Shown piece by piece: positions 32,178-43,249 of a stretch of DNA of 64,000 nucleotides (positions are counted from its first letter, which is position 1; the number at the start of each line of letters is the position of its first letter). Below the pieces are notes generated by a model. It did no database searches, was not told the DNA's origin, and saw nothing but the letters and a program-made list of their open reading frames with translations. This DNA comes from Amoebophrya sp. A120 (lineage: Eukaryota > Sar > Dinophyceae > Syndiniales > Amoebophryaceae), in contig CAJINV010000004.1 of the NCBI GenBank assembly GCA_905178155.1, positions 6,720,842 through 6,784,841 of the forward strand. Direction: 5' to 3'. The translations under genes were made by a program, and so were the position numbers.

Positions 32178-35009
32178 ATGATGATGGCAGGTGTCGCGGA
32201 CGAGCGGGAAGATAATAGTCTCCATGCAAACCAGCAACAGGAGATCACCGAGAAGACGAAGCTACTCCCTTCTCCGACGGGCGAAACCACGCGAAAGCCT
32301 GCGTGGATTGACAAGGAGAAATACGTTACCGCTTCGCAGGGTGTAGTCCTGCAGGCAGCACAGAAGATCGCAACACGGAATCATGTTGCACCTACAACAA
32401 ATTACAACGACGCAGATGGAGATGGAGATTTGGGCGACCACGATACGGCTTTTCAGCAGAAGCTGTACGCACCCTACCTCATCACGTCGAAATTCAAAAT
32501 CTGGTGCGTTTGCGCAGTCTGGATGTATTACGGGATGGTGCTGTCGACTTACGTTGCGTTCACCATTCCACTAGAGGCAATGCGGATGGCACCGGCGTGG
32601 CAGAGCTCCTTTGTTGTGCTGGAGCGGGTGATCTACGGACTGATGCACTTAACCGCGCCGTTTTTCGGAAAGTATTGATTTCGATTTTTTTTTGTTTAAT
32701 ATTCCGATGCGATATTATTTCAATTTCATGCCATGTGCCTCGTCTCTGCAAGACGCGAAACACATCCAATTTGCACAACAACGAACGATCTGTCTCAACA
32801 CCAGGCTTTCAGACGAGACCCGGCACCCGTGGGGCAAGCGCCGACCTCTGCTCGTCGCGGGTGCGTTTCTGCTCCTGGCCTCGCACACGATGCTGTTTTT
32901 TGCCTCCGACAGGTTACAGATGTACACGTATCTCTTCGCCCTCGCCGGCGCCATGGTGGCCAAGAACCTTATCATTGCCTGCACCTCGGGGTATTTGGCC
33001 GATGTGGTGCCGAAGGAGCTGTCTTCCACCGTGTCTGGGATTACCACACTGCAGTGCGCCACGGGGTGTCTGATTGGTATCCTGTGCAAAAGTATCGTAT
33101 TCGTACTACTTGCAAATATGCATGACAAATTTTTTTCCTAAGGAAAACAGCATTACAAATTCCACTTTCCTTCTTGCCAAAATTTGTATATGCAATTTAT
33201 ACTAGTACGACTACGACACTTTTGCAATGCATAATTGGGTTCGGGCTGCAATATCTCCTCGCCTCCACCGCGGTCAAGTTTACATACGTCTACGTAACCG
33301 GGTTCTACATGCTTGGCGCCCTGCTTTTCTTCTTCGTGGCGTCGGAGCCGCCGAGCGACGTGCAGAGCCTGCAGCGGTTGCGACAGGAATTTGAGAAGGA
33401 AAACACCCACACTGGTGCTAGAAGTACGACTACCCAGGAGATCGGGATTCCTGCACCATCAACCCCTATTACTCCCTCGACCACGGCGCAACATTCGGCG
33501 ACCGATACGGAGTCCGTTGCGAGCAGCCACTTAGTACAGAATGAAGCGGCGGACGACTACTACACGAACCGGCAGCCAAGATACAACAGCACCAACCTCC
33601 ACGCCAGTCTGGCGGACCGCTCAACGCGGGCACCGTCTTTATTATCCTCGCGCGGGCCGACGTTGCAGCGCAGCGGGTACAGCAGCGACGGGCAAACCAG
33701 CGGCATGACAGACGATACGGAAGATTCTGATGCTTATATGAACAACCGCGCGGAAGACATCATTGACACACACATGCGGTACACGCACTACAACAGTGTC
33801 GCGGTGGTTGCAAATTCGACGAATGGGGCCAGTGGCGACAACTATGATAACCCTCGCGACCACCCAGCAGTAGACCAACGGAGAGCACAACAGGAACAGA
33901 CCCGTATAGCACGAGAGCATCACTCGGTTGGAGAAGGGCAGCCACTCGATGAACACTATCAGAAGTTGATGACGCAGCACCAGGATCAGCACAACAATTT
34001 GGATTCGAACGTCGACAAAACAAAGGGGGAGCACGGCGAAAATAAAAATGCTTCTTGGTCTTCCAATACCACCACCTGCTGCACCAGTCTCGCCGCTGCT
34101 TCGCAGTATATGTCGTCCTTTTGGAGCACTTTCTGGCACGCGCTTACCATTTCACCGGACTACCAGTATCTGGTGCTGGTTCGGATTTTCTTTTACGCCG
34201 GCTGCAGTTCCATGAGCATGTTTCTGTTCTACCTGCGGGACGCACTCCATGTCCCTACTAAGGCAGAGGGGATTCAAAAACTCTCGTCCCTCGCCATGAT
34301 TAGCCAGTGTGCGATCATTGTTGTCGCGGTGGGTGCCACGCTGTTGACAAGTCGGGTGTACGCACAGAAGATGCTAATTTTCCTCGGACTGGGGGCCATG
34401 ATGCTGACATTTCTGACGTTGTCTTTCTTACCCATGTTGACTCCGGAATACGCGAACTTGCACAACAAGAACGTCTATGTGGAACAGGACAGCAGTCCTA
34501 CATCAAGTTCGCTGCTAACGGAATCCACTTTGTCTATGATCGTACACGTGGGCGGCTTCGGGTACGGCCTGGGCACGGGGTGCATGGCGGTGGGGGACAT
34601 GGGGCTCGCTCTGAAGCTTGTTCCGGCCGGGGTAGGAAACGGAGCGGCCATGAGCATTTTCGGCCCGAGCATCACCTACGGGTTTGTCCTCGGCAGCATA
34701 ATGATCGGGACGGTCTTGCAGTATTTTAAAATACCTGGTGGCGCGGAGGACAAGGAACACTCCGCCGTGGAGCTGGCTACGGCGGCAAGCCGGAAGCAAC
34801 AACCGCTCGACCACATGGCCTCGACCACAGCGCCGCCGACTTCCAAGGCAGATTTCAATGGAGTTTTGTGGGAGCCGGGCTACACCGAGGGCGGGCACCA
34901 AGTGATAGCGATGTGCTCCCTGGTTCTGTGTGGGATTTCCGCCGCGCTGCTGTACACCGTGGACACGCGTCGGGCGCTCGCGAAGACCGCGAATGGGGAG
35001 CAGGAATAG
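32178..35009 (+). CDS. MFS transporter, tandem copy A (SLC45/GPH-like)
   Basis: Exons 32178-32671, 32805-33077 and 33239-35009 give 845 residues. A hydrophilic N-terminus of about 105 residues precedes TM1 (VCAVWMYYGMVLSTYVAF). The loop motif LSDETRHPWGKRRPLL after TM2 matches the MFS motif-A position and resembles sugar/cation symporters of the SLC45/GPH group. A Ser/Thr/Asn-rich loop of about 230 residues separates the two six-helix halves. The second half starts near LTISPDYQYLVLVRIFFYAG and ends LLYTVDTRRALAK. The substrate is unknown. The first intron is GT-AG (donor AA|GTATTG) and is shared in position and phase with copy B. The second is an inverted-repeat element that copy B lacks. 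Confidence 0.85.
33078..33233. mobile_element. Introner, family IN-B, in MFS copy A
   Basis: Left end TATCCTGTGCAAAAGTATCG, right end CACTTTTGCAATGCATA. Flanking repeat ATTGG (33073-33077 and 33234-33238). Removal joins C-L-I-G-F-G-L-Q in frame. The spliced boundary cannot be GT-AG. Confidence 0.93.
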
Positions 35010-36311
35010 AAGATGTGGCGAAGTGCTTTTTTTTTAATACACAGAGAACTCATATGCAAATACGTTTTCTTTGTACAAATACGAACGAGTTTTGCTTTTG
35101 TTTCGTCGAGTCAGGCAACGAAAGTTCGATTCGATTGCCAAGGATCGTTATGGAAGTCTTGAGCGGAGTCGCGCTCGCACAGTTTCAGTTGACTTCCACC
35201 ATATTTTTGCAAAGGCGAATCGGCCCTTTACCGCCGCCCTTATTTTCATTTTTCGGGTCGTTGGTTTACATGATACGCATACTTTAGTACATAGCTCCAC
35301 GCATTCCATAAAACGGTAACGGCTGTGGTTTGCGGGTAATAAAGTCCATTCCGAGTTTTTTTTGTTTTTCGCGTTGTATGCGCCTGCTTGCGCTCTCCCT
35401 TAGTAGTTCCGACGGTAAGTAAGTAAGGAGTTACTTCTTTCGATAATTAGAGAAGAGCATCCTGCTTGCGCTGCATTAACTTTTTGCAGTCAGTTGTAAA
35501 CACGACTACACCCGAAGCCGAACCTCAACGCTGTATGGTAGACGATTGTTATCGTGCTGTTTGTCTTATACTTATTCGCGGATTTGTCACGTACATTACA
35601 ACAAAATCGAATCTCCGCTCCTGCTTGCAGGAGGGCTGTTCTTGATTTACACGAAAGGGAGGAATTCAACTACTACTTTGTTAGGACTCGAAAAGAAAAG
35701 CAAGCAATCATCGGTTCGTTGGTTTTATTCATGCAGCCTACGGCTGGATAGTTAAATCAATCTATTGGCAGCTCTTGAAAAAATTCGGTTGTCTTTGCGG
35801 TTTCGGAAATTTTCGGTTTGATGGCTACATGACTACAGGTATTGGCATTAGGTTCAGATTCGGTACGCGTGCGACCTCTTGTTTAAAAAGATATCGTCTT
35901 GTGGTTTGTCGATGTCGGTTTTTCAGCGCCTTAGTATAGGTAGCGTAGTCATGTCGGTTTGAGGTGCTTGACAAGGATTGAGTCGGTCTGTCCGTCGTGC
36001 CGGAAATGAGACTCTGTCGGAACGTATATATTCGTATTTGATACAACCTGGAAAATGATATTTTCCTGTATCTGTGCATTGCATTTTCAACCCAACCTTT
36101 TCGATCCAAACAGACAGGAGCAGGACACCACATTGTGTTTGTCCTTGTCTTGCATTTTCTCTACCACATTTTGCTTTTGCAACTTTGACGATGAGGGTTA
36201 TGAGCAAGGTAACTTGAATTCTCCGTCTCCCCCCCACGACGCGCTTTTTTAATACACCACTAAGTTTTACGTTCGTTTTCCTTCTAGCCATCTCGCCAGT
36301 AGCTGTACCCT
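35010..36311. other. Intergenic, 1.3 kb, between the tandem transporter copies
   Basis: AT-rich, with only short frames of no recognised type. It contains no inverted-repeat element end, no remnant of a transporter exon and no RNA gene I can identify. Confidence 0.5.
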
Positions 36312-39300
36312 ATGATGACAGACGTTGTGGCGGATGACGTTGACGACCGGCAAAACAAAAACATGATGAACAATATGAACCGAGACAACCACGAAGAAGC
36401 CACCGAGAAAACACGGCTCCTCTCTAGTGCAGGAGTTCATCCCGGGGCAGTAGAAGAGACGAGAAAACCGGTTTGGCTTGACAAAGACAAGTACATCACG
36501 AATAACTCCACACCCCGGATGGAAGTAGATTCACATGAACAACTGTTACCAGCGAGTAAACAGCACTTGTCAACAAAGCAAGGCCTGGACCTGGACGGAG
36601 GTGCAGGAGCAGCAGGCGCATTATACGATGATGCCGACGCTTGGGGAGACCACATATGAGAGTGCACAGCTCCCCCTCCCCCTCATTTGTATTGCATCAA
36701 CAGCAATACAAGCGTCAGCAAGAATACAGGTTTTGCATGACAAGTTTGGTGTTGGACAGGATTGTAGTGCTACTTGGGCTGCCAGAACTTGTCATGCTAA
36801 AAGGGCCAAGAGGCAAGGCGTAAATTAGGTATTTTGCATGACAAATGAGGGGGAGGGGGAGTTGTGCACTCTCATACCACAACACTGCCTTTCAGAAGAA
36901 GCTGTTCGCGCCCTACCTTGTCACCTCTAAATGGAAAATATGCAATGCAAAAGCATCGTACTAGTATAAATTGCATGACAAATTAGCCCAGCATTACAAA
37001 TTTAATTTGTAATGCTGATTTACCTTGAAAAAGAGATTTGTAATGCAGAAATGCAATTACTACGAGAGAGTACGATACTTTTGCACAGGATAGAAAATCT
37101 GGTGCCTCAGTTCCTGCTGGGTGTACTACGGGATGGTGTTATCGACCTATGTTGCGTTTACCATCCCGTTAGAAGCGATGCGGATGGCGCCGGGGTGGCA
37201 AAGCTCCTTTGTCGTGCTCGAGCGCATGATCTACGGACTGACGCACTTGACCGCGCCTTTTTTCGGAAAGTACTATTTCGATGCTTTTTTATATCGTTTG
37301 CGTTTCACAACGATCACGATGAGACATAAATGTCAATCTGTTTTCATTGCAGATTTTTGCCAGACCGCTTTTAATATTCGTTTTCGTTACTTACGAACAT
37401 GAGGAGTTTTAGATTTACTCGCAACAGGACTTCATGGCTGGCCAGCATGACTCCAGGTGTAAATTTGTGTTGCATGCTTTACATCATTAAATCAACAGGA
37501 TTTCCGACGAAACCCGGCACCCGTGGGGCAAGCGTCGACCGCTGCTGGCCGGAGGTGTGTTTCTGCTTCTATCCTCCCACACGATGCTATTCTTTGCCTC
37601 CGATCAGCTCGCGATGTACCTCTACCTGATCGCCCTCAGCGGCGCCATGGTGGCGAAAAACCTTGTCATTGCCTGCACGTCCGGGTATTTAGCCGATGTC
37701 GTGCCGAAGGAGCTGTCTTCCACCGTGTCTGGCATTACCACCATCCAGTGCGCCACAGGGTGTCTGATCGGGTTCGGGACGCAATATATGCAATGCAAAA
37801 GTATCTTACTAGTATAAATCGCATGACAAATTCCCTCAGCATGAAAAATTTATTTTGTGATGCGGATTTACTTAGCTTCAGAAAAAAATTTGTAATGCAT
37901 GAGTGCAATTACTACGAATACGATACTTTTGCACAGGATACAATATCTACTCGCCTCCAGCGCGGTGAAGTTCACGTACGTCTATGTGACGGGCGTCTAC
38001 GTTATGACAGTGCACAACTCGACGTCTCCCTCCCCCTCATTTGTGATGCAAAGTCCCCAAATGATTTGTTGCCTTGTGGCACTGTTTGCATGACAAATTT
38101 CGGAAGCCTAAACAGTACCACAGTCGGCCTGTGAACTTGTCATGCACAGGCTCCAAGTGTGTTGGTGTTTGTATTGCTGCTCATGCCATGCAAATGGGGG
38201 GGGGGTTGTGCACTCTCATATACGTGCTCGCGACGCTACTTTTCTTCCTCGTCGCCTCGGAGCCCCCGAGCGACGCGGAGAGTCTGCAGCGGTTTCGACA
38301 AGAGTTCGAGCGGGAGGAGCGAGCACGGGCGGGGAATCAGCAGGGTATGTCGGCTATGCGTTGCAAAAGTACTGCACTTCTACCATAAATTGCATTACAA
38401 ACTAGCTCAGCATGACAAATGCGATTTGTGATGCTGTTTTGGCTTAGGAAGAAGATTTGTCATGCGTACCTGCAAGCAGTACGAGTGCGATCCAACTTTT
38501 GCAATGTATATCGGCCGCTTCACTCACACCCCCGACCACCGCTCAGCAATCATCCGCGACCGATGCCGCGACTGACACGGAGTCCGTCGCGACCAGCCAG
38601 CTGTACTCCGCCCGGGTATCGAAGAAAAATAAAGTGTGTAAGTGTAATTTCGTAGGAAGAACAGCAGCACAAATTGTGCAATGCAGGGAAAACCTGTCAT
38701 GCGCAGCTAGTACGTGGAAACACGTATGAAAGTTGCCGATGACGCAAATCCAGCATGACAAGCGTATACAGTTTTGCATTTCCTGCATCACAGACTTACA
38801 CTTACGCAGTGTTTTTCTTGCATACCGGGACAGCGCGGATTATTACACGCACCGGCAGCCGAGGTATCTGCAGAACGCGAGTCTCGCGGATCGCTCCACG
38901 CGGGCGCCCTCCTCGCGCGGTGGAGGTCGGGGGCCCAGTGGGGCGACGCAGCAGGGGTACAGCAGCGACGGGCAAACCAGTATCGTAAGAAAAAATCCCC
39001 CCTCCCCATGTCGAAAAGGTCCGTCTAAGGAAATTTGTAATGCTCATTTGTGACCACAAATCGTCTCTGTCTTGCAGCAGGAACGAAACTACACGACAGG
39101 CTCCGCCGCATTCTGCAGGCGGTCGGTGATGCTGTTGGCCCTACGGACTAGACGTTTGCCATGCTTAGCGCCTAGCAGAAAACCTCTCTACTCGGGCTTA
39201 GTATAGGCCCGCAGTTCTCTCCAGCAAGACGAATCTGATTTGTGTACACAAATCCAGCATCAGAAACTTCGTTTTGATATGGGGAGAGGGCACTTTTCCT

Positions 39301-41601
39301 TTTGATAACCAGCGTGACCACGGACACGGATTCGGATTTTTACAACAACGCGGAGGACATCATCGACACGCACATGCGGTATACGCATTACAACAGTGTC
39401 GCAGTAGGAACAGCCGGTAGTGGAACGACGTCGACGCCACGGCCAACAACCTCAGGAGCTTCGCCGAACAACTATGTGTCGAACACGATCTCTACTTCCA
39501 ACAACGAGCGCAACCTGGAGCTGCACTCAGCCGAGGTAGAAAATGATGATTCCTCTTTTTTCGCCTCCTGCTCCGCAGGCCTTGCCGCCGCGTCAGGCGC
39601 CATGTCGTCCTTCTTTGGTACTTTCTGGCACGCGCTTACCATCTCACCGGACTACCAGTATTTGGTTTTCGTGCGAATTTTCTTCTATGCCGGATGCAGT
39701 TCCATGAGCATGTTCCTTTTTTACCTCCGAGATGCGCTTCATGTACCTACCAAGGCGGAGGGGATTCAACAACTTTCGTCTCTTGCCATGATCAGCCAGT
39801 GTGCGATCATTGTCGTCGCACTGGGTGCGACGTTGCTGACCAGTAGGGTGTACGCGCAGAAGGTGCTGGTGGGCGTCGGGCTGGGGGCCATGTATCCTGA
39901 GTAAAAACGTACCCACACCAGAGTCAGGATGGGGATTTTGCAACACAAACCTAGGAGTTTTGTGAGTCACGCATGACAAGTTGCACTATTCAGTGTAGTG
40001 CAGGTTGGCAAGTGCAGCCGCGTCACAGATTCATCTGCTCATCCTGTTCACAGCATCACAAATCCCAAAACACGAGTGGAAATGGCTTTCATGGGGATGC
40101 GCATTACAAATGTTCCTGTCATTGCAAATCTGCATGACAACTCTGGTGTGGGGACGTTTTTACTCAGGATACCATGGTCCTCGTGTTTTCGACTCTGTGT
40201 CTTTTGCCCATGCTGACCCCAGAGTACGCGAGCTTCCACTACGGGGAAAACAACCCCGCGAAGAGCTTGATCCTGACGGAGTATCCTAAGCAAAAACGTC
40301 CTCACCCCATAGTCAAGTTGGTAAATCTGCAACACAATATATCTCCAAGTTTTGGGAGATGTGCATGACAAGTCTCCATCTACAGTTTAGTGGGGGTTAG
40401 CAAGGGAAGCCGCATGAAAAGACCATTTGCTCATCCTGTTCACAGCATTACAAATGCCAAAACACGATTGGAAATGCCTCTGATGTAGATGCGCATTACA
40501 AATGTTCCTGTCATTGCGCATTTGCATGACAACGCTGGGGTGGGGACGTTTTTGCACAGGATTCGGAGACCGGCGTGTCCATTCTGGTACACATTGGCGG
40601 ATTCGGTTACGGCCTGGGCGTCGGGTTCATGGGAGTCGGTGACATGGTATGACAGTGCACAACTCCCCCTCCCCCTCATTTGTCCTGCACAATACCCAAC
40701 TCACCCTTTGCCCCTTGGCACTGTTTGCATGACAAGTTCTGGTAGCTCAAAGAGCACCATACTCCCGTGCAAATTTGTCATGCAAAACCGGCACGCTTGT
40801 TGATGCTTGTATTGCGGTTCATGCAATACAAATGAGGGGGAGGGGGAGTTGTGCACTCTCATACATGGGACTCGCTTTCAAGCTGGTTCCGGCCGGGGTG
40901 GGGAACGGTGCCGCCATGAGCATTTTCGGCCCCAGCATCACCTACGGCTTTGTCCTCGGCAGCATCGTCATCGGGACGGCCCTGCAGCACTTCAAGGTGC
41001 CGGGGGGGTCGGAAGACAAGCACTCCGAAGCGGAGATGGCGGAGGCGGCAAGCCGGCAGCAAGCGCTCGACCAGGCGCAGGCGGCGTCAGGAGCTACAGC
41101 GGGGGCCGCGCCCAAGGCGGATTTTAACGGGGTTTTGTGGGAGCCGGGCTACACGGAAGGCGGGCACCAACTGATAGCGCTGTGCTCGGTGATTATGTGT
41201 GGGATTGCCGCCGCGCTCCTGTACAAAGTGGACACGCTATCAAAAGAAAAAATCCCCCTTCCCCATATCAAAACGAGGTTTCTGATGCAGGATTTGCGTA
41301 CACAAATCAGATTTGTCTTGCTGGAGAGGAATGCAGGCCCATACTAAGCCTAAGTAGAGAGGTTTTGGCCTAGGCGTCTAGCATGAGAAACGTCCTTGCT
41401 GCAGGGGCTCACCAGCATCACAAACCGCCTGCAAAACACTGTGGAGCTCGTGGAGTTGCCTTCTTGCAAAACAGACGCGATTTGTGGTCACAAATCAGCA
41501 ACACAAATTTAAACGTACCTTGTCAATATGGGAAGGGGGGTTTTTCCTCGCGATACACGCGCCGGGCGCTGGCCAGGACCGCGAATGGAGAACAGGAGTA
41601 G
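36312..41601 (+). CDS. MFS transporter, tandem copy B, 13 exons
   Basis: Exons 36312-36654, 36882-36938, 37098-37269, 37499-37786, 37946-38002, 38226-38354, 38516-38616, 38830-38980, 39313-39892, 40177-40281, 40569-40647, 40869-41237 and 41561-41601 form a 2472-nt frame (823 aa). The product aligns along its length with copy A: same ISDETRHPWGKRRPLL loop, same SGYLADVVPKELSSTVSG helix, same LTISPDYQYLVFVRIFFYAG and same RRALARTANGEQE end. One GT-AG intron (37270-37498) matches copy A in position and phase. The other eleven interruptions are inverted-repeat elements at sites uninterrupted in copy A. Without their removal the gene would look like a heavily broken pseudogene; the conserved frame argues it is functional. 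Confidence 0.85.
36655..36876. mobile_element. Introner, family IN-D, in MFS copy B
   Basis: Left end TATGAGAGTGCACAGCTCCC, right end GTTGTGCACTCTCATA. Flanking repeat CCACA (36650-36654 and 36877-36881). Removal joins G-D-H-N-T-A-F-Q, matching G-D-H-D-T-A-F-Q in copy A. Confidence 0.93.
36939..37092. mobile_element. Introner, family IN-B (reverse orientation), in MFS copy B
   Basis: Left end TATGCAATGCAAAAGCATCG, right end CGATACTTTTGCACAGGATA. Flanking repeat GAAAA. Removal joins S-K-W-K-I-W-C-L, matching S-K-F-K-I-W-C in copy A. Confidence 0.93.
37787..37940. mobile_element. Introner, family IN-B (reverse orientation), in MFS copy B
   Basis: Left end TATGCAATGCAAAAGTATCT, right end CGATACTTTTGCACAGGATA. 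Flanking repeat CAATA (37782-37786 and 37941-37945). It lies a few codons from the IN-B site of copy A but in the other orientation, so it is an independent insertion. Confidence 0.93.
38003..38220. mobile_element. Introner, family IN-D, in MFS copy B
   Basis: Left end TATGACAGTGCACAACTCG, right end GTTGTGCACTCTCATA. Flanking repeat TACGT. Removal joins T-G-V-Y-V-L-A-T inside a predicted membrane helix. Confidence 0.92.
38355..38510. mobile_element. Introner, family IN-B, in MFS copy B
   Basis: Left end TATGCGTTGCAAAAGTACTG, right end AACTTTTGCAATGTATA. Flanking repeat TCGGC (38350-38354 and 38511-38515). Removal joins G-M-S-A-A-S-L-T in the central loop. Confidence 0.9.
38617..38824. mobile_element. 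Introner, family IN-H, in MFS copy B
   Basis: Left end TATCGAAGAAAAATAAAGTG, right end GTGTTTTTCTTGCATA. Flanking repeat CCGGG (38612-38616 and 38825-38829). Removal joins Y-S-A-R-D-S-A-D in frame. Confidence 0.87.
38981..39307. mobile_element. Introner, family IN-E, in MFS copy B
   Basis: Left end TATCGTAAGAAAAAATCCCC, right end GGCACTTTTCCTTTTGATA. Flanking repeat ACCAG (38976-38980 and 39308-39312). Removal joins G-Q-T-S-V-T-T-D in frame. Confidence 0.9.
39893..40171. mobile_element. Introner, family IN-A, in MFS copy B
   Basis: Left end TATCCTGAGTAAAAACGTAC, right end GGACGTTTTTACTCAGGATA. Flanking repeat CCATG (39888-39892 and 40172-40176). Removal joins L-G-A-M-V-L-V-F; copy A is continuous here. 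Confidence 0.93.
40282..40563. mobile_element. Introner, family IN-A, in MFS copy B
   Basis: Left end TATCCTAAGCAAAAACGTCC, right end GGACGTTTTTGCACAGGATT (last base mutated). Flanking repeat CGGAG. Removal joins I-L-T-E-T-G-V-S. The preceding exon is only 105 nt. Confidence 0.91.
40648..40863. mobile_element. Introner, family IN-D, in MFS copy B
   Basis: Left end TATGACAGTGCACAACTCCC, right end GTTGTGCACTCTCATA. Flanking repeat CATGG (40643-40647 and 40864-40868). Removal joins V-G-D-M-G-L-A-F, as in copy A. Confidence 0.93.
41238..41555. mobile_element. Introner, family IN-E, last intron of MFS copy B
   Basis: Left end TATCAAAAGAAAAAATCCCC, right end GGTTTTTCCTCGCGATA. Flanking repeat CACGC. 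Removal joins V-D-T-R-R-A-L-A, identical to the copy A end. The final exon is 41 nt. Confidence 0.93.
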
Positions 41602-43249
41602 TACGCTATGCGATTGCGAACTATGGTTCCAGGAGGGAGGCCGTATTAAATTTTGTTTGCATGGTGGCGCTCATCCTTCTCCCCGAGAGATTGAGCGAAG
41701 TAGTGGCGCTCGCACAGTCCTATCATGATCATGTATGTTTGCGCCATTCTGCTCTAGTAGTAGCTCGCCACCCGAAATACTAAAGGCCGGCGCCGGAGTC
41801 GGAGTGGCAGGTTTTCGCTTTCTCATGCTATTTCTTATTTTTTTTCTTTACAGTTTTGTACATCATTCCCATAATTAAGCGTAACACACTGACGTAGTAC
41901 GCTTGCTTTCTTGTCGTCATCTTTTTTACTTACAGAACACATTCTTGACATACATTCAGTATGAGTATCGTTTTTTAAAGAACTACGGCTCGGCTCCTGC
42001 GGCTATGTCGAAGGACATTTCTGATTTTAATTTGCGCATAAACGTTTCCCTCGCTCTCATCTGTTGCGACGCAATTTTTGAGGCTCAACATCGACCCATT
42101 GAGTACTTCCAGTCTATGAATTTTTCAATTTTGTCATGATCTTGTCGTTTCATCCCTTAAATACTCTCGCTGCAGAACGATTCTGTGCTCGGTAGGATTA
42201 TCCTTATTGGTAGAAGCGCTCTGCACCCCGAGTGTTATGAATGTGGCACCGGATTAGTATGTGGGAGTGGTATGGTGCCAGCTGCTGGACCAGCAAGTAG
42301 GGCATGGGATTGGTACAAAAAAACTTTTCCTTTTGGTGTGACGCAGCTTATTTTCCAAGAACAAGTGGGCCACCAGTACTTCTCCTATCGGACGGCTGCA
42401 CGTTTGAAAAAGTCTCTGCGCAAGGACAACCGCACAGCTCGGTGAAGGTGCGCTTTCTAAATGTGTTTGTGCGAAGTTTCCGCTGCCCTGCACAAGAAAT
42501 ACGTTTACCAGAAGGTGCTGCATGTGACCGCTCCGCGGTATTGTCAATAAAAGGCGGATGAAATAAAAAGTAGATCTGTCTAGTTGATTTGTCGGCCTGT
42601 CACTTTTTCTGGTGAGTATGATTCTCAGCGGCCACCTTTTCACAGTCGGTCTTTCATGTTGAAAGAGCCCACAGCTTCAGTGGAAACTACAAAAGTGATA
42701 TCGGTTTGTTTTTGTCAGCTTGATGTGATCCGGAGATTTTTACTCCTCGAAAGAATTCATTCTTCATCTGTGTGGTCTTCCTCCATCGGTTAGTACTCAG
42801 ATGACGGAAGCGGCTTCTACTTCGGTTTGATGCAGGTGCCGCCGAGCGGATTGAAGATGTGAGTCTGTGCTATGTGAAAAGACACGGAACCTCTGTGCAG
42901 GATGAAATCAATTCGGATTTTTGCACGCATTAGCTTAGCTAGCCCTAGGTCGCGGGCTCACTGAGCATTCTTTTTTTTCCTCCAAAACCAAACAGACGCG
43001 ACTGGCTGTGAAGATTTGGTGCCTATTATATGATTCTTGTTTCGATTCACGCACACGTACTCATACACGCAGTAAATCATTGAGGTTTGCATTTACACGT
43101 GTTTTAAAACATCATTTTGACTCAATTTTCTGTTTGATAGTTGTCCTGAAAAGACAAGCTCAATCTGGCTACACGGTATCTTTATACACGTTATTTTTAT
43201 TTACATCGACCTGTGAGGAAGAGGACCTTCGAGCAAGAACTTCACCAGG
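41602..43249. other. Intergenic, 1.65 kb, no gene recognised
   Basis: AT-rich with short frames on both strands and no recognisable product. No element ends, tandem repeats or RNA genes were found. Confidence 0.5.

Noticed and set aside
35100-35180. GTTCGATTC word resembling a tRNA B box
   Set aside because: No matching A box or cloverleaf could be formed around it by eye.
36312-41601. MFS copy B as a broken pseudogene
   Set aside because: All apparent stops and frame breaks fall within TSD-bounded elements; removing them gives 823 in-frame residues matching copy A.
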